DNA of 64,000 bases from Phycisphaerales bacterium (GTDB lineage: Bacteria; Planctomycetota; Phycisphaerae; UBA1845): assembly GCA_013140575.1 (NCBI GenBank), contig JABFSN010000122.1, positions 1 to 64,000 of the forward strand, written 5' to 3'. The notes under the pieces were generated by a model. That model had not been told where the DNA came from. It worked only from the letters and a program-made list of their open reading frames with translations, and made no database searches. Shown here in pieces: positions 8,112 through 16,691 of this stretch. Position numbers and translations under genes: made by a program. The number at the start of each line of letters is the position of its first letter. Positions within the stretch are counted from its first letter, which is position 1.

Positions 8112-9029
8112 TTGACGATTGTCCGCTCGTGCGAGAATCCCATCTCGCACGGATGCCCGCCGGAATCCACTCCGGTCGCCTGTGCCGGCCATGCCCCATT
8201 CACGATCGTCCACCACGACGCCTCGGGCACGCTGGCCATCGGCGACAACCTGCCGTTCATGCAGTCGCTGCCCGACGGGTCGTGCGACCTGATCTACGCC
8301 GACCCGCCGTTCATGACCGAACGCCGCCGCACCACCGGCCGCGACGCCGCGGGGTTTGACGACCGCTTCGGTGCGTCCATCGCCGCGTATCTGGCGTTCC
8401 TGCGGCCGCGGTCCGAACAGATGCACCGGCTTTTGTCCGAACGCGGCAGCCTCTACCTGCACCTCGACTGGCGCACGGTACACGACGCGAAGGTCATGCT
8501 GGACGGCGTCTTCGGCCGGCGGAACTTTTTGAATGACATCATCTGGCACTACCGCACCGGCGGCGGTTCGCGGAAATGGTTCGCCCGCAAGCACGACACC
8601 ATTCTGCTGTATGCCCGGCACGCGGGCCGTCACACGTTCCATGTGCAACGCGCCGGGCATTACCGCACCGACGGGTTGCTAATCGACGCCGCCGGCCGGC
8701 CGTTCAAGAAAACCCGCAACGGCCCACTCTATTTCCACCCCGGCGGACCGGCGCTGACCGACGTGTGGGATCTGCCATTCCTGTCGACGGTTTCACGGGA
8801 GCGCACCGGCTACCCCACGCAAAAGCCGTTGGCGCTCCTCGAACGCGTCATCGAATCAAGTTCCAACCAGAACGACGTGGTGGCCGACTTCTTCTGCGGC
8901 AGCGGCACCACCCCCGTAGCCGCCCACCGCCTCCGCCGCCGCTGGATCGCCTGCGACGCCCAACCCGCCGCCGTCCGCATCACCGCCGGGCGGATGAATC
9001 TATCGCTGATATCCCGGTTGCCTTCGTAG
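8112..9029 (+). CDS. Site-specific DNA methyltransferase, beta class (N6-adenine or N4-cytosine)
   Basis: The methyltransferase domain begins near IGDNLPFM, followed by LIYADPPF (catalytic motif IV, D/NPPY/F), a target-recognition region with IIWHYRTGGGSRKWF, TGYPTQKPLALLERVI, and motif I ADFFCGSGTTPVAA near the C-terminus. Motif IV before motif I defines the beta class. The open frame extends upstream to 7770, but that part is not methyltransferase-like and contains a dispersed hairpin repeat (8129-8150). The TTG at 8112 is a working start; an ATG at 7896 is an alternative and the ATG at 8259 would remove the IGDN motif. No restriction endonuclease gene is adjacent, so it looks solitary. Confidence 0.85.
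   Translation: MTIVRSCENPISHGCPPESTPVACAGHAPFTIVHHDASGTLAIGDNLPFMQSLPDGSCDLIYADPPFMTERRRTTGRDAAGFDDRFGASIAAYLAFLRPRSEQMHRLLSERGSLYLHLDWRTVHDAKVMLDGVFGRRNFLNDIIWHYRTGGGSRKWFARKHDTILLYARHAGRHTFHVQRAGHYRTDGLLIDAAGRPFKKTRNGPLYFHPGGPALTDVWDLPFLSTVSRERTGYPTQKPLALLERVIESSSNQNDVVADFFCGSGTTPVAAHRLRRRWIACDAQPAAVRITAGRMNLSLISRLPS
8129..8150. repeat. GCGAGAATCCCATCTCGC hairpin repeat, copy 2
   Basis: One hairpin of the family also found at 5859, 12250 and 14721. It lies just after the proposed TTG start of the methyltransferase. A mobile noncoding repeat here argues that the upstream open frame is not native coding sequence. Confidence 0.7.
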
Positions 9030-9133
9030 GGCGGGTTTCACCCGCGCGACGTCCCGCGACGTCTGAACTCCGTCAAAGCCGTCGCCGGGATCACATCTCC
9101 ACCGCCACCGATGGCGGATGAAACCCGCCCTAC
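9026..9133. repeat. Long inverted repeat GTAGGGCGGGTTTCACCC ... GAAACCCGCCCTAC
   Basis: GTAGGGCGGGTTTCACCCG at 9026-9044 and its near-complement ending CCCGCCCTAC at 9133 enclose about 70 bases. The same arms occur at 34919-34989 as a pair and at 20739-20757 as a single arm. The left arm overlaps the 3' end of the methyltransferase gene. It may serve as a convergent terminator-like structure, but no T tract follows. Confidence 0.75.
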
Positions 9134-9282
9134 CGGCCTCGACATTCACGGGTTCGGCGGCGAGGCGTGGTTGATGGTGTTCGAGGAGGGCCGACAACGG
9201 AACGACCGTTTTGCCCATCCACGGGCCTGTTTGGTGGGGATGTTCCCCGGCGGGCGACATGGGGCACATTCAATCGTGACCG

Positions 9283-9311
9283 TTGACGGCGCCCGGGACA
9301 CCGGCTATGCT
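9283..9311 (+). promoter_or_regulatory. Sigma70-type promoter of purF
   Basis: TTGACG at 9283-9288 and TATGCT at 9306-9311 are separated by exactly 17 bases, 66 bases before the purF ATG. This is the closest match to the housekeeping consensus in the window. Confidence 0.65.
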
Positions 9312-9376
9312 GCCGTTCGTGGGGTAGGTCGCGTCCGAATGGGCCTTGCGGCCCCGTCCTCAACACCGCGGGAACC

Positions 9377-10813
9377 ATGACCGATCCCGTCGAATCGCCG
9401 GCCATCCGACACCATTGCGGGCTTTTCGGCGTCTACGGCCATCCCGACGCCGTCGCCCTGACCCATCTGGGGCTGTACGCGCTGCAACATCGCGGACAGG
9501 AATCGGCCGGCATCTGCTCGACGGACGGCCGTTTGATTAAGCGGACGGCCGGGCTGGGCCTAGTCAATCAGGTGTTCGACCGCCGCAAGCTGGACGAGTT
9601 GCGCAACTCCGCCGCGATCGGGCACGTTCGCTATTCAACCACCGGCTCCTGCAACGACGCCAATGCCCAACCGCTGCTGTTTGAATTCGCGGGCGGGCAG
9701 GTGGCCGTCGCCCACAATGGCAACCTGATCAACGCCGCGTTGCTTCGCAGCCTTTACGAGGAGCACGGGCACATCTTCCAGACCACCAGCGACACGGAAA
9801 TCATCATTCACCTGCTGGCGAAGCCGGCGCACCAAGCCAAGGCCAACCCGCTGTCGCACGTACTGAATCATTTGCAGGGCGCCTATTCGCTGTTGTTCCT
9901 GTTCGCCGATCGCATGATCGCGGTCCGCGATCCCCTGGGATTCCGACCGTTGTGTTTGGGGCGCTTGCCGAATGGGGCCGCGGTCGTGGCGTCGGAAACG
10001 TGCGCCCTGGACATCGTCGAGGCCGACTATGTCCGTGACATCGCGCCCGGCGAGATCCTGACCATCAGCGGGGACGGTGAAACGACGCGCTCGTTTGGTC
10101 ACGCGCCCGACAATCGCCGGGCGGCGTGCATTTTCGAGCACATTTATTTCGCCGATCCGTCGAGCAACATTTTCGGCGAAAACGTACACATGTTCCGGCA
10201 GCGGTCGGGCAGGCGGCTGGCCCAGGAAGCGCCGGTGGACGCCGATCTGGTCATACCCGTGCCTAACGCCGCCCGCTGTGCGGCCATCGGCTACGCCCAA
10301 ACCAGCGGAATTCCGCTGGGCCGCGGGTTCACCACCAGCCATTTCGCGGGGCGATCGTTCATCATGCCCGACCAGTCGGCCCGCGATCACGAAGTGAAGG
10401 TCAAGCTGCGGGTCATCCGCGAGGTGGTCAATGGCAAACGGCTGGTCGTGGTCGAGGATTCCGTCGTCCGGGGCACGACCACGCGTGGCAAGATGGGGGC
10501 GTTGCGAAAAGCCGGGGCCACGGAAATCCACCTTCGCGTGGCCAGCCCGCCGATCCGGCACGGGTGCTATTTCGGGATCGACTTTCCGGACCGGTCGAAA
10601 CTGGTGGCGACCGATCGTTCGGTCGACGAGGTCCGCGATTTCCTCGGCGTCGACTCGCTCCACTACCTGTCGATCGAGGGATTGTTGAGTTGTGCGGGCA
10701 TGGCCCCCGATCAATACTGCACGGCCTGTTTCAGCGGCGACTACCCCGTTGAGGTGGATCGGCCGGTGGACAAGTTCGCCCTCGAACAGCGTCAGTTGCG
10801 CATGTTCACCTGA
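9377..10813 (+). CDS. purF: Amidophosphoribosyltransferase
   Basis: A 478-residue protein that catalyses the first committed step of purine synthesis: PRPP plus glutamine gives phosphoribosylamine. The N-terminal glutaminase domain has the nucleophile in HHCGLFGVYG (C14), implying removal of a 13-residue propeptide as in B. subtilis-type enzymes. GHVRYSTTG and HNGNL follow. The C-terminal phosphoribosyltransferase domain has VVVEDSVVRGTTTRG, the PRPP-binding loop. Near the C-terminus there are Cys residues (LLSCAG, YCTACF) of the kind that ligate an iron-sulfur cluster in some family members. The length is normal. It is monocistronic with its own promoter. Confidence 0.97.
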   Translation: MTDPVESPAIRHHCGLFGVYGHPDAVALTHLGLYALQHRGQESAGICSTDGRLIKRTAGLGLVNQVFDRRKLDELRNSAAIGHVRYSTTGSCNDANAQPLLFEFAGGQVAVAHNGNLINAALLRSLYEEHGHIFQTTSDTEIIIHLLAKPAHQAKANPLSHVLNHLQGAYSLLFLFADRMIAVRDPLGFRPLCLGRLPNGAAVVASETCALDIVEADYVRDIAPGEILTISGDGETTRSFGHAPDNRRAACIFEHIYFADPSSNIFGENVHMFRQRSGRRLAQEAPVDADLVIPVPNAARCAAIGYAQTSGIPLGRGFTTSHFAGRSFIMPDQSARDHEVKVKLRVIREVVNGKRLVVVEDSVVRGTTTRGKMGALRKAGATEIHLRVASPPIRHGCYFGIDFPDRSKLVATDRSVDEVRDFLGVDSLHYLSIEGLLSCAGMAPDQYCTACFSGDYPVEVDRPVDKFALEQRQLRMFT

Positions 10814-10835
10814 CGGCGACCACGTCCCCGATTGA

Positions 10836-11030
10836 TTGGTGCCCCGTCCCTTGCCCGGCTGTCCGCACTGCGGCGGACCGGTCGGCGAGGTACAAACCTG
10901 CGAACAGTTCATCGAAGACCTGCCTCCCACGCGTCCACAGGTGACACGACTGGTCACTTATGTGGGCCGGTGTCGCCACTGCGGCGAAGTCCGCAGTACG
11001 CACCCGATGCAGGTCAGCATCGCCACCTGC
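10836..11030 (+). pseudogene. IS66-type transposase fragment (zinc-finger region)
   Basis: The frame beginning at 10836 encodes CPHCGGPVGEVQTCEQF, then DLPPTRPQVTRLVTYVGRC-x-x-C. This matches the zinc-binding domain of IS66-family transposases (two CxxC pairs around LPxxRPxVT). The segment ends soon after HPMQVS; the rest of the frame to 11198 has no transposase likeness. Both the N-terminus and the whole catalytic domain are missing, and no inverted repeats or TnpA/TnpB partners are visible. It is an old insertion-sequence relic. Confidence 0.65.
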
Positions 11031-11214
11031 CACCAACGCGGACAAGACCTCGTCACCGTCCTCCGCCCCGACCTCGTCCTGCCCACACCCTTGCCCGCAC
11101 GCCAATCACGTACGCGCAAGGGATGGGGCACCAGCCACGAGCCCCACGTACCCGCCGTGGGGCCGCGGTGTGCGAAGCTGCCGGACAGATCATCTTGACC
11201 GCCCTGTCGCCCAA

Positions 11215-11885
11215 TCAGGTTGGGACTGCCCGACGACGGCCGAAGAGTACCGTCCCCATCGACATGCCGCTCAGGAGCAGAATGAGCAGCCCCCACTGCG
11301 ACACGGTCGGAACGGGATCCGGCGGCTCGCAGGGAAGCCCGACGACGTTCAGATCGAAGTTGGTGCTGGAGCCGATAAGTTGCGAATCGCCTCCCGCGGG
11401 GGGGAAGTTGGAGCCGGCCACGTCCACCTTCACTCCGCTCTGCAAGAACGGCAGACCGACCATGAGCACGAAACACCCCGTAACGTTCGGATCGCCATTG
11501 GTGATGTTTGTGTCGATGACGATCTGATTCGTGCAGCCGGTCATCGGGCTTCCCAAGCTCCAAAACGACGGGCCGAACCCCACATCGTCGCAGAAAACTT
11601 CCCCACGTTGCCCGTGGCCGACGTGACCGTGCCATTGCGGAAACCGCCGCCCGCATCCGAGAGCGAGATCTGCACACTTATCGAATCAAGCGTTGTGATT
11701 TCCTGGCCGTCGACTATCGCGCTTCCGTTCGCGGCCACGATCGGGTAACCGCCCGCTGCCGGAACGGGCGGCGCGATGAAATGGATGATGCATCGGCAAC
11801 CCGCCGGTATCGCCGCCAGGGCCGTCTGACCCTGGGGCACCATGGTCAAGGTGACCAATACTCCGCACACGAAAAACCGCCGCAT
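11215..11885 (-). pseudogene. Surface protein with IPTVSxWG-type C-terminal sorting signal, frameshifted
   Basis: Two overlapping minus-strand frames together make one protein. The 5' part starts at the ATG at 11885 (GGAGGG lies 7 bases upstream) with signal peptide MRRFFVCGVLVTLTMV...ALA and runs to a stop at 11541. The 3' part continues with CDDVGFGPSFW and ends in VPTVSQWGLLILLLSG...GRRR. The switch lies near 11580-11605, where a GGGG and a TTTT run occur; a -1 shift or one-base change restores continuity. It could be a true mutation, a sequencing error or programmed slippage. About 220 residues if joined. The C-terminal signal (P-T-V-S-x-W-G, hydrophobic helix, Arg cluster) resembles IPTL-CTERM exosortase substrates. 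Function of the mature part is unknown. Confidence 0.75.
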
Positions 11886-12389
11886 GGCCATTCCCTCCAT
11901 TCCCCTCATTCGACAATCCCGATCGCCGATGGCGCCGTGCATCGGCACCGACTCTCTTGCACCGGAGAGGGCGCGAGCGACCGGGCAGAAAGCGCGGACC
12001 CGCCCTCGCGAGTATCCTCTCCCGCTCTTGCAAGAACCCGTTGCTCTGAAAACACACCCATTCGCCGATGTATTTCGTTCCGGCGCCCTCATTCTGCCCG
12101 GAGGGCACGCGATCTTAGCCAGGGACTTCAGTCCCTGGATCCCAGCCCCGTGACTCCCGCGCCCGGAGGGCGCACGCGCGCCGGTGGACAAGGCCCGTGC
12201 TCCTTTCCATTTTCATGCACTATGGCGACCGGCCCGGTCATGCCTTCTCGTGCGAGAATCCCTTCTCGCACGCACTCGCCGCGGGAATCCCTTCCCATTC
12301 TATCAATGCCCATCGCGCCGCCGCGCAACAGCGCAGCGGCGCGACCCCGGACATACCGGACACTCCACACGACGCATCCGCGGGGCCGG
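11886..12389. repeat. Intergenic repeats between two surface-protein genes
   Basis: No gene is seen. The region contains a hairpin CCAGGGACTTCAGTCCCTGG (within 12113-12142), whose near-copy CCAGGGGCTTCAGCCCCTGG occurs at 32128-32155, each preceded by a GCCCGGAGGGC-like palindrome. It also holds copy 3 of the GCGAGAATCCC double hairpin at 12250-12297. Confidence 0.65.
12250..12297. repeat. GCGAGAATCCCTTCTCGC double hairpin, copy 3
   Basis: Same two-hairpin layout as at 5859: GTGCGAGAATCCCTTCTCGC at the left and GCGGGAATCCCTTCCC at the right, separated by about 10 bases. Confidence 0.75.
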
Positions 12390-14498
12390 TCAGGCCGGTA
12401 CCGTCCGCCGACGACCGAAGAGAACCGTCCCCATCGACAACCCGCCCAACGTCAACACCACCAGCCCCCATTGGGAAACCGTCGGAATACTCGTCCCTCC
12501 TCCTGGCTCGGCAAGAACGGCCATTGTCGCCAACGGCTCGGAGCCAGGATCATCATCTCCATTCCCGTAGAAAACCAGATCATAAATACCGAATGGCTCG
12601 AAGGGGTCGAGCTCGACGTTCACGGAAATGACTGCTGACCCGCCAATGGGTAGGTCAATCTCGCCTTGCACCGATTCTCCGGGAGCTTGCCCATTCAATC
12701 GTACTGGATTGGCATCGTCCATGCCGGCGGGCGTTGCCGCTACCTCATAGGCCAGCACACCGCCCATGTCGTTGTTATTTGTGACAAGGAAAGACGCTGT
12801 TCCTGTTTCATTTCGCCTCAGCTCAACGACCGCCGGGATATCAGGTTCAGCTTGGGCGCACCAATTGCTCATTGACCGCAACGATCCCAGGCACGTGAGG
12901 GGCCGGGATTCCCCCGGCCCGGGAAGAGTTGCACTCATCTCGTAGCATGCAGTTTCCCCGGGAGTCATCCCAATCGGTCGCATGATTTGAACGACAAACG
13001 GGCGGCACCCTGGAGGCACGACGAAGTTTAGAAAAGAGGCAGGGTTGATCGGCACAAACGTAGACGGACCGATGTTCGTGCAAGTGGTGACGTTCGTGGG
13101 GAGGCCGGAGAACGAGAGGTCGTAGGCTACGGGGTTCGTCGAATAGTTGCAGATTTGCACGGGAACATTCACGGCGTTCTGGTTCAAGCACATTCCAGTG
13201 TTTTGAGGAACATGGCACGCCTTCTTGCACTTTCCAAAGGCCCCCGCCGCAAAGATCGCCTGAATTCGACTTTGCGAAAGCGGACGATTAAAGACTTCGA
13301 CTTCGTCGACGGCAGGAAATGGGGGATAACCACTCGAGCCATCGTAGTCGCCGATGATCAATGGCCCCGTTCCGTTTATGGATCCGAGGCTATTGATGGC
13401 GAATGAATCGACAACAGAACCATTAATGAACAATCGCCCTACGTTAGCCCCCGGATTAAGAGTGAAGGCCACATGAATCCAATCCCCATTGCTAATGGTG
13501 CTTGTTGGGAAAGCACGCGAGGTGGTAAAGCTGCCACCACTCCCGAAAAGATTAAGCGTCAAGAGTTGGAAGACTAAAGGAAAGGGAGCAAACTGGTCCA
13601 TCCGAAGCTCAAAGCCTCTTCCCCCCCCGGTCTTTGAAGCAATTGCCGCACCCGTTGTGTATGTGAACTTTACCCAAGCATCGAAGGAGTATCCTTGGGC
13701 ACCCGGGTTCAAGTCAGGTGAGTGGGGAATGCTCACCCGCGCGTTTTGAGATGGAAAGCTGAACGCTTCGTCGACCATTCCGGCGGTGTAGCCTCCATTG
13801 ATGAGAGTTCCGACGTGGAGGTCGGCAATGTCATTGGCGCTGTGATCGCCCGGCCACCACCCGACCATATTGCCAGGCGGAGCGATACAAGGGCAACTGC
13901 AGCTTACCAGTGGCGAGGAACAGTAGATATCGAATGTCCCTGGGGCACCACCCTGGCCGGATAACTGATTCCCAATTTGGATGAACAGAGGTTCGCAGCA
14001 CTGCGTCGGGCAGGTAATAGTACCGGCACCGCAAGCCAAAGGAGCTCCGACTGGGCATGTGCTGTTCCCGGAATAGCACGCGACCGTCCTATTCGGTACC
14101 ACAATCTGAACGGTCGGTCCCGCGCAGTTGACATTCTTCCAGAGAAACCAGATGTCACTTTCCATTTGAGCTGGCACGCCACCTGGTGGGGAACAATTCG
14201 TCGGAGCGGGAGTCGGGCCGGCACCCGTGCTATCGTAGGAGTTGAAAGATTGCAGCGTCTCGGGTCCGGAGATGATCGTCGGGTTGCTACAACTGTCGTT
14301 GTTCAGGTATACTTGTGCAGTCTGCGCGATAGTCGGATCGGGCGCAAGCGACACGAAGATCCCGCAGACGATTAGCAGCCTCGCAGGAGAGGGCAAGGCT
14401 GTGCGAACTTGGCCTTCAAAAAAGACCCTGCTCCGGCGCGCATACCCCGCTACTAAAGAAACGCCACGTTTGCACGGAACGATTCGACGGCTTTGCAT
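12390..14498 (-). CDS. LamG-domain surface protein with IPTVSQWG-type sorting signal
   Basis: A 702-residue protein; the ATG at 14498 has GGGAGG 7 bases upstream. An Arg-rich start is followed by an export signal (about residues 36-58, ending IAQ). Next come a Cys-rich region (about 60-205) and a concanavalin-like LamG domain (about 210-415, with MVGWWPGDHSANDIADLHVG, FDAWVKF and VDEVEVFNRPLS). A further beta-rich domain follows, then the C-terminal signal IPTVSQWGLVVLTLGG...FGRRR. LamG domains usually bind glycans or proteins. The gene is visibly less GC-rich than its neighbours (many A-rich stretches), unlike the housekeeping genes. It is the middle of three same-strand genes with nearly identical C-termini, probably processed by one sorting enzyme encoded elsewhere. 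Confidence 0.85.
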   Translation of the reverse strand: MQSRRIVPCKRGVSLVAGYARRSRVFFEGQVRTALPSPARLLIVCGIFVSLAPDPTIAQTAQVYLNNDSCSNPTIISGPETLQSFNSYDSTGAGPTPAPTNCSPPGGVPAQMESDIWFLWKNVNCAGPTVQIVVPNRTVACYSGNSTCPVGAPLACGAGTITCPTQCCEPLFIQIGNQLSGQGGAPGTFDIYCSSPLVSCSCPCIAPPGNMVGWWPGDHSANDIADLHVGTLINGGYTAGMVDEAFSFPSQNARVSIPHSPDLNPGAQGYSFDAWVKFTYTTGAAIASKTGGGRGFELRMDQFAPFPLVFQLLTLNLFGSGGSFTTSRAFPTSTISNGDWIHVAFTLNPGANVGRLFINGSVVDSFAINSLGSINGTGPLIIGDYDGSSGYPPFPAVDEVEVFNRPLSQSRIQAIFAAGAFGKCKKACHVPQNTGMCLNQNAVNVPVQICNYSTNPVAYDLSFSGLPTNVTTCTNIGPSTFVPINPASFLNFVVPPGCRPFVVQIMRPIGMTPGETACYEMSATLPGPGESRPLTCLGSLRSMSNWCAQAEPDIPAVVELRRNETGTASFLVTNNNDMGGVLAYEVAATPAGMDDANPVRLNGQAPGESVQGEIDLPIGGSAVISVNVELDPFEPFGIYDLVFYGNGDDDPGSEPLATMAVLAEPGGGTSIPTVSQWGLVVLTLGGLSMGTVLFGRRRTVPA

Positions 14499-14977
14499 TT
14501 TCAGACCTCCCTCAAAGAAAAGATTCGCATAACAATTCGCTCAAAGTTCCCATAGCGTGCGCATCGCCCACGATTTCCCTATGCTCCTACTGTCGCGGTG
14601 GCCGCCTCGCTCCACAGGCCCAAGCCGCTTCTCTGAAAATACCGCCGAACGTTGGGCACGGTCCCTACAATCTGCCCAGTTTTTCATCCCCAATGGCGAT
14701 CGGTACAATCGTGCATCTTGGTGCGAGAATCCCCTCTCGCACACACTCTTCGTGGGAATTCCCTCCCACGAAGCCAGAGCCCGCCGGCCACGCCTGCGGC
14801 GTAGGGCCGCGATACGCGAAGATGCCGGACATTCCAACATACGGCCCATTCCAGCAACCCCCTCACCCTACCCTTCACCCTCCCTCCTCGGTCGGGTTCA
14901 TCCCCACAAAAAGGGAGAGGGGAAAAAAGGAGAGCCGGTGTATTGGGGATGGTCTCTCACCCGGCCGTCGGGCGCAA
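14499..14977. repeat. Intergenic region with hairpin repeat, copy 4
   Basis: No gene is seen. The GCGAGAATCCCCTCTCGC hairpin and its partner CGTGGGAATTCCCTCCCACG lie at 14721-14770. A stretch with CTCACCCTACCCTTCACCCTCCC and AAAAAGGGAGAGGGGAAAA follows (about 14868-14932), low complexity in character. Confidence 0.6.
14721..14770. repeat. GCGAGAATCCC double hairpin, copy 4
   Basis: Two hairpins in the same order and spacing as the other copies: GTGCGAGAATCCCCTCTCGC at 14721 and CGTGGGAATTCCCTCCCACG at 14751. Confidence 0.75.
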
Positions 14978-16015
14978 TCAGCCCGGGACCATCCGCCGAC
15001 GACCGAAGAGCACCGTTCCCATCGATATTCCGCTGAGCAAGAGCACCAACAGCCCCCACTCCGAAACGGTGGGTATGCCCGCGCTCTGGCGGAGTGCGCT
15101 TAGTTGTATGCGGAAGATCAGATACTCCCGATGCCCGCCGCCCCCGGGAGGGTTCATGGTGAAGGCGTCAGAAATGTATTGGGGGTCGGCTGGGTCCGGA
15201 TGAGCGTTGTACCACATCCAGCGGGGCTGATCGGTCATATCGATGAGTTGAGGATTATTCTGGGACTCGTTCGGACATACTTGTGGAAAAACACCGCCGG
15301 TGGGGGCGTTGGGCTCGCCGACGACCAGGACTCCTTTTTCAAGCCCCGAACCGCTCGTTCCCCCCAGCGTGTCAACCCAGCCGACGCTACTGCCGGGGCC
15401 GCCACTGAGGGTGTTGGCGAGACCGACCTGAGTATTGATGTCCGCACGCGACGGCCCCCCTGCGGGTGGACAGTCATGGTCTATCCCGGTCGCAAATACC
15501 TCCCAGCCGGCCCCGCTGTAACCAATGGTTGCGCCCGGTTGATTGCCTTCAAACCTTGCGAGAACGCCTTGGAGCACGGAATCGTCGCTCCACGCCGCGA
15601 TGTAAATGTAGAAGTTCCCCGGTTTGGTATGGCTGTACGTTTCTGGTCCGCCTGCACAATTAAAAATCTCTGCTGCCAAAGTGCAGTTTTCGACACTGAC
15701 GCCGGAGCAGTCCCCGTAGAGGCCGTTGGGGCAGCCGGGATACGAAGCTCCCATTTTCGGACCCTTGACACACGTGCCTGCTTGGCAGGGACCGGGCATA
15801 AAATCACGAATGTCGGAGCCTATCCCGTTAACGGTGCCTAGGCCGTAGGCATAGCCGTTGTCCGCTGTGATCGTGGCGTTGAAGGGGAGCGCACCTTGGG
15901 AGGCCTGCGGTCCTGCAACGACGGTCACAAGCCCGGCCGCAAGTAGCCGACACATACGCCTGCAACTCGACGATTCGCCGGACATGAAGCTGATGTTTCC
16001 CATCCTCGTGTTCAC
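14978..16015 (-). CDS. Surface protein with IPTVSEWG-type sorting signal
   Basis: A 345-residue protein. A GTG at 16015 is preferred because GGAG lies 7 bases upstream; the in-frame ATG at 16003 has no room for one. Signal peptide region is about residues 17-40 (CRLLAAGLVTVVAG...QGA). The mature part is rich in Gly, Cys and aromatic residues (IRDFMPGPCQAGTC, FYIYIAAWSDD) with no family recognised. The C-terminus is IPTVSEWGLLVLLLSG...FGRRR. It ends 480 bases upstream of the LamG gene on the same strand. Likely exported and anchored or released after cleavage of the C-terminal signal. A good promoter lies about 270 bases upstream. Confidence 0.8.
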   Translation of the reverse strand: MNTRMGNISFMSGESSSCRRMCRLLAAGLVTVVAGPQASQGALPFNATITADNGYAYGLGTVNGIGSDIRDFMPGPCQAGTCVKGPKMGASYPGCPNGLYGDCSGVSVENCTLAAEIFNCAGGPETYSHTKPGNFYIYIAAWSDDSVLQGVLARFEGNQPGATIGYSGAGWEVFATGIDHDCPPAGGPSRADINTQVGLANTLSGGPGSSVGWVDTLGGTSGSGLEKGVLVVGEPNAPTGGVFPQVCPNESQNNPQLIDMTDQPRWMWYNAHPDPADPQYISDAFTMNPPGGGGHREYLIFRIQLSALRQSAGIPTVSEWGLLVLLLSGISMGTVLFGRRRMVPG

Positions 16016-16691
16016 GGTTTCTCTCCTTGTTTTGATCTGGTGATTGTGTGAGGTGTAACAAACTGAATTGGTGGACCGATCCAACTTGCCCGCAATCCCG
16101 CCCGCGGCGTGCCCGGCCACGCGGCTGAAGACACCCGGAAAGCCACCGTTGACCGGCAAGTGCCGGTTCGGGTGACATACGGTGCCAGTTCGCGAAGGAC
16201 CATCAAGGTCGCGACCCTCCTTTCGTTTTTCAAGCTCAATCGACGTGCTCCCATCCGGCCAAAGCGGATGGTGAAGGAACCCTTATAGTCCGGTAACACT
16301 GGGATTGCAAGATCAAAATTCCAATAAAAACACAATAAAATCAGCGTAAAACGGGAATTGTCCGCGTAGCTTGGCTTTCGGGGCGACAGAATCGACCGGT
16401 CGCGACCGGCGGGCGACGCAGCCTCGGGACTGGCGTCCGGGGTTCTGATGGCTGTGCGGCGACTCGAAAACTCAACCGGGTTGAGGCAGTGGTGGCGGCC
16501 GCGGAATCTCGCCGGATCGAGGTCCTTCGCTCCGCCCGCGATGACACATCCTGTTGGGTTTCCCTAATCTGTGGGCCTATACGGAGACTGGAAAACGTGG
16601 CACGGGGAGTTCCGCCGTTTGGAGGCGCTCGACGGAACAAGAAAGCGATCGGCCACGCGGCCGGCCCGGCCGATTAGCTTGGATGCCGACG
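16016..16691. other. Intergenic region of about 680 bases
   Basis: Apart from the promoter at 16282-16310, no feature is supported. Part of it (about 16510-16550) reads GATCGAGGTCCTTCGCTCCGC, followed by GATGACA, a phrase seen as an intergenic repeat in other bacterial genomes. Short ORFs on both strands look noncoding. Confidence 0.5.
16282..16310 (-). promoter_or_regulatory. Sigma70-type promoter upstream of the 16015 surface-protein gene
   Basis: Read on the minus strand, TTGCAA (16310-16305) and TATAAG (16287-16282) are separated by 17 bases. The leader to the GTG start would be about 260 bases, long for a simple 5' untranslated region. Confidence 0.5.

Noticed and set aside
16341-16640. 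Minus-strand frame with DVSSRAERRTSIRRDS
   Set aside because: This phrase comes from a widespread intergenic repeat (GGTCCTTCGCTCCGC on the other strand), not from a protein.
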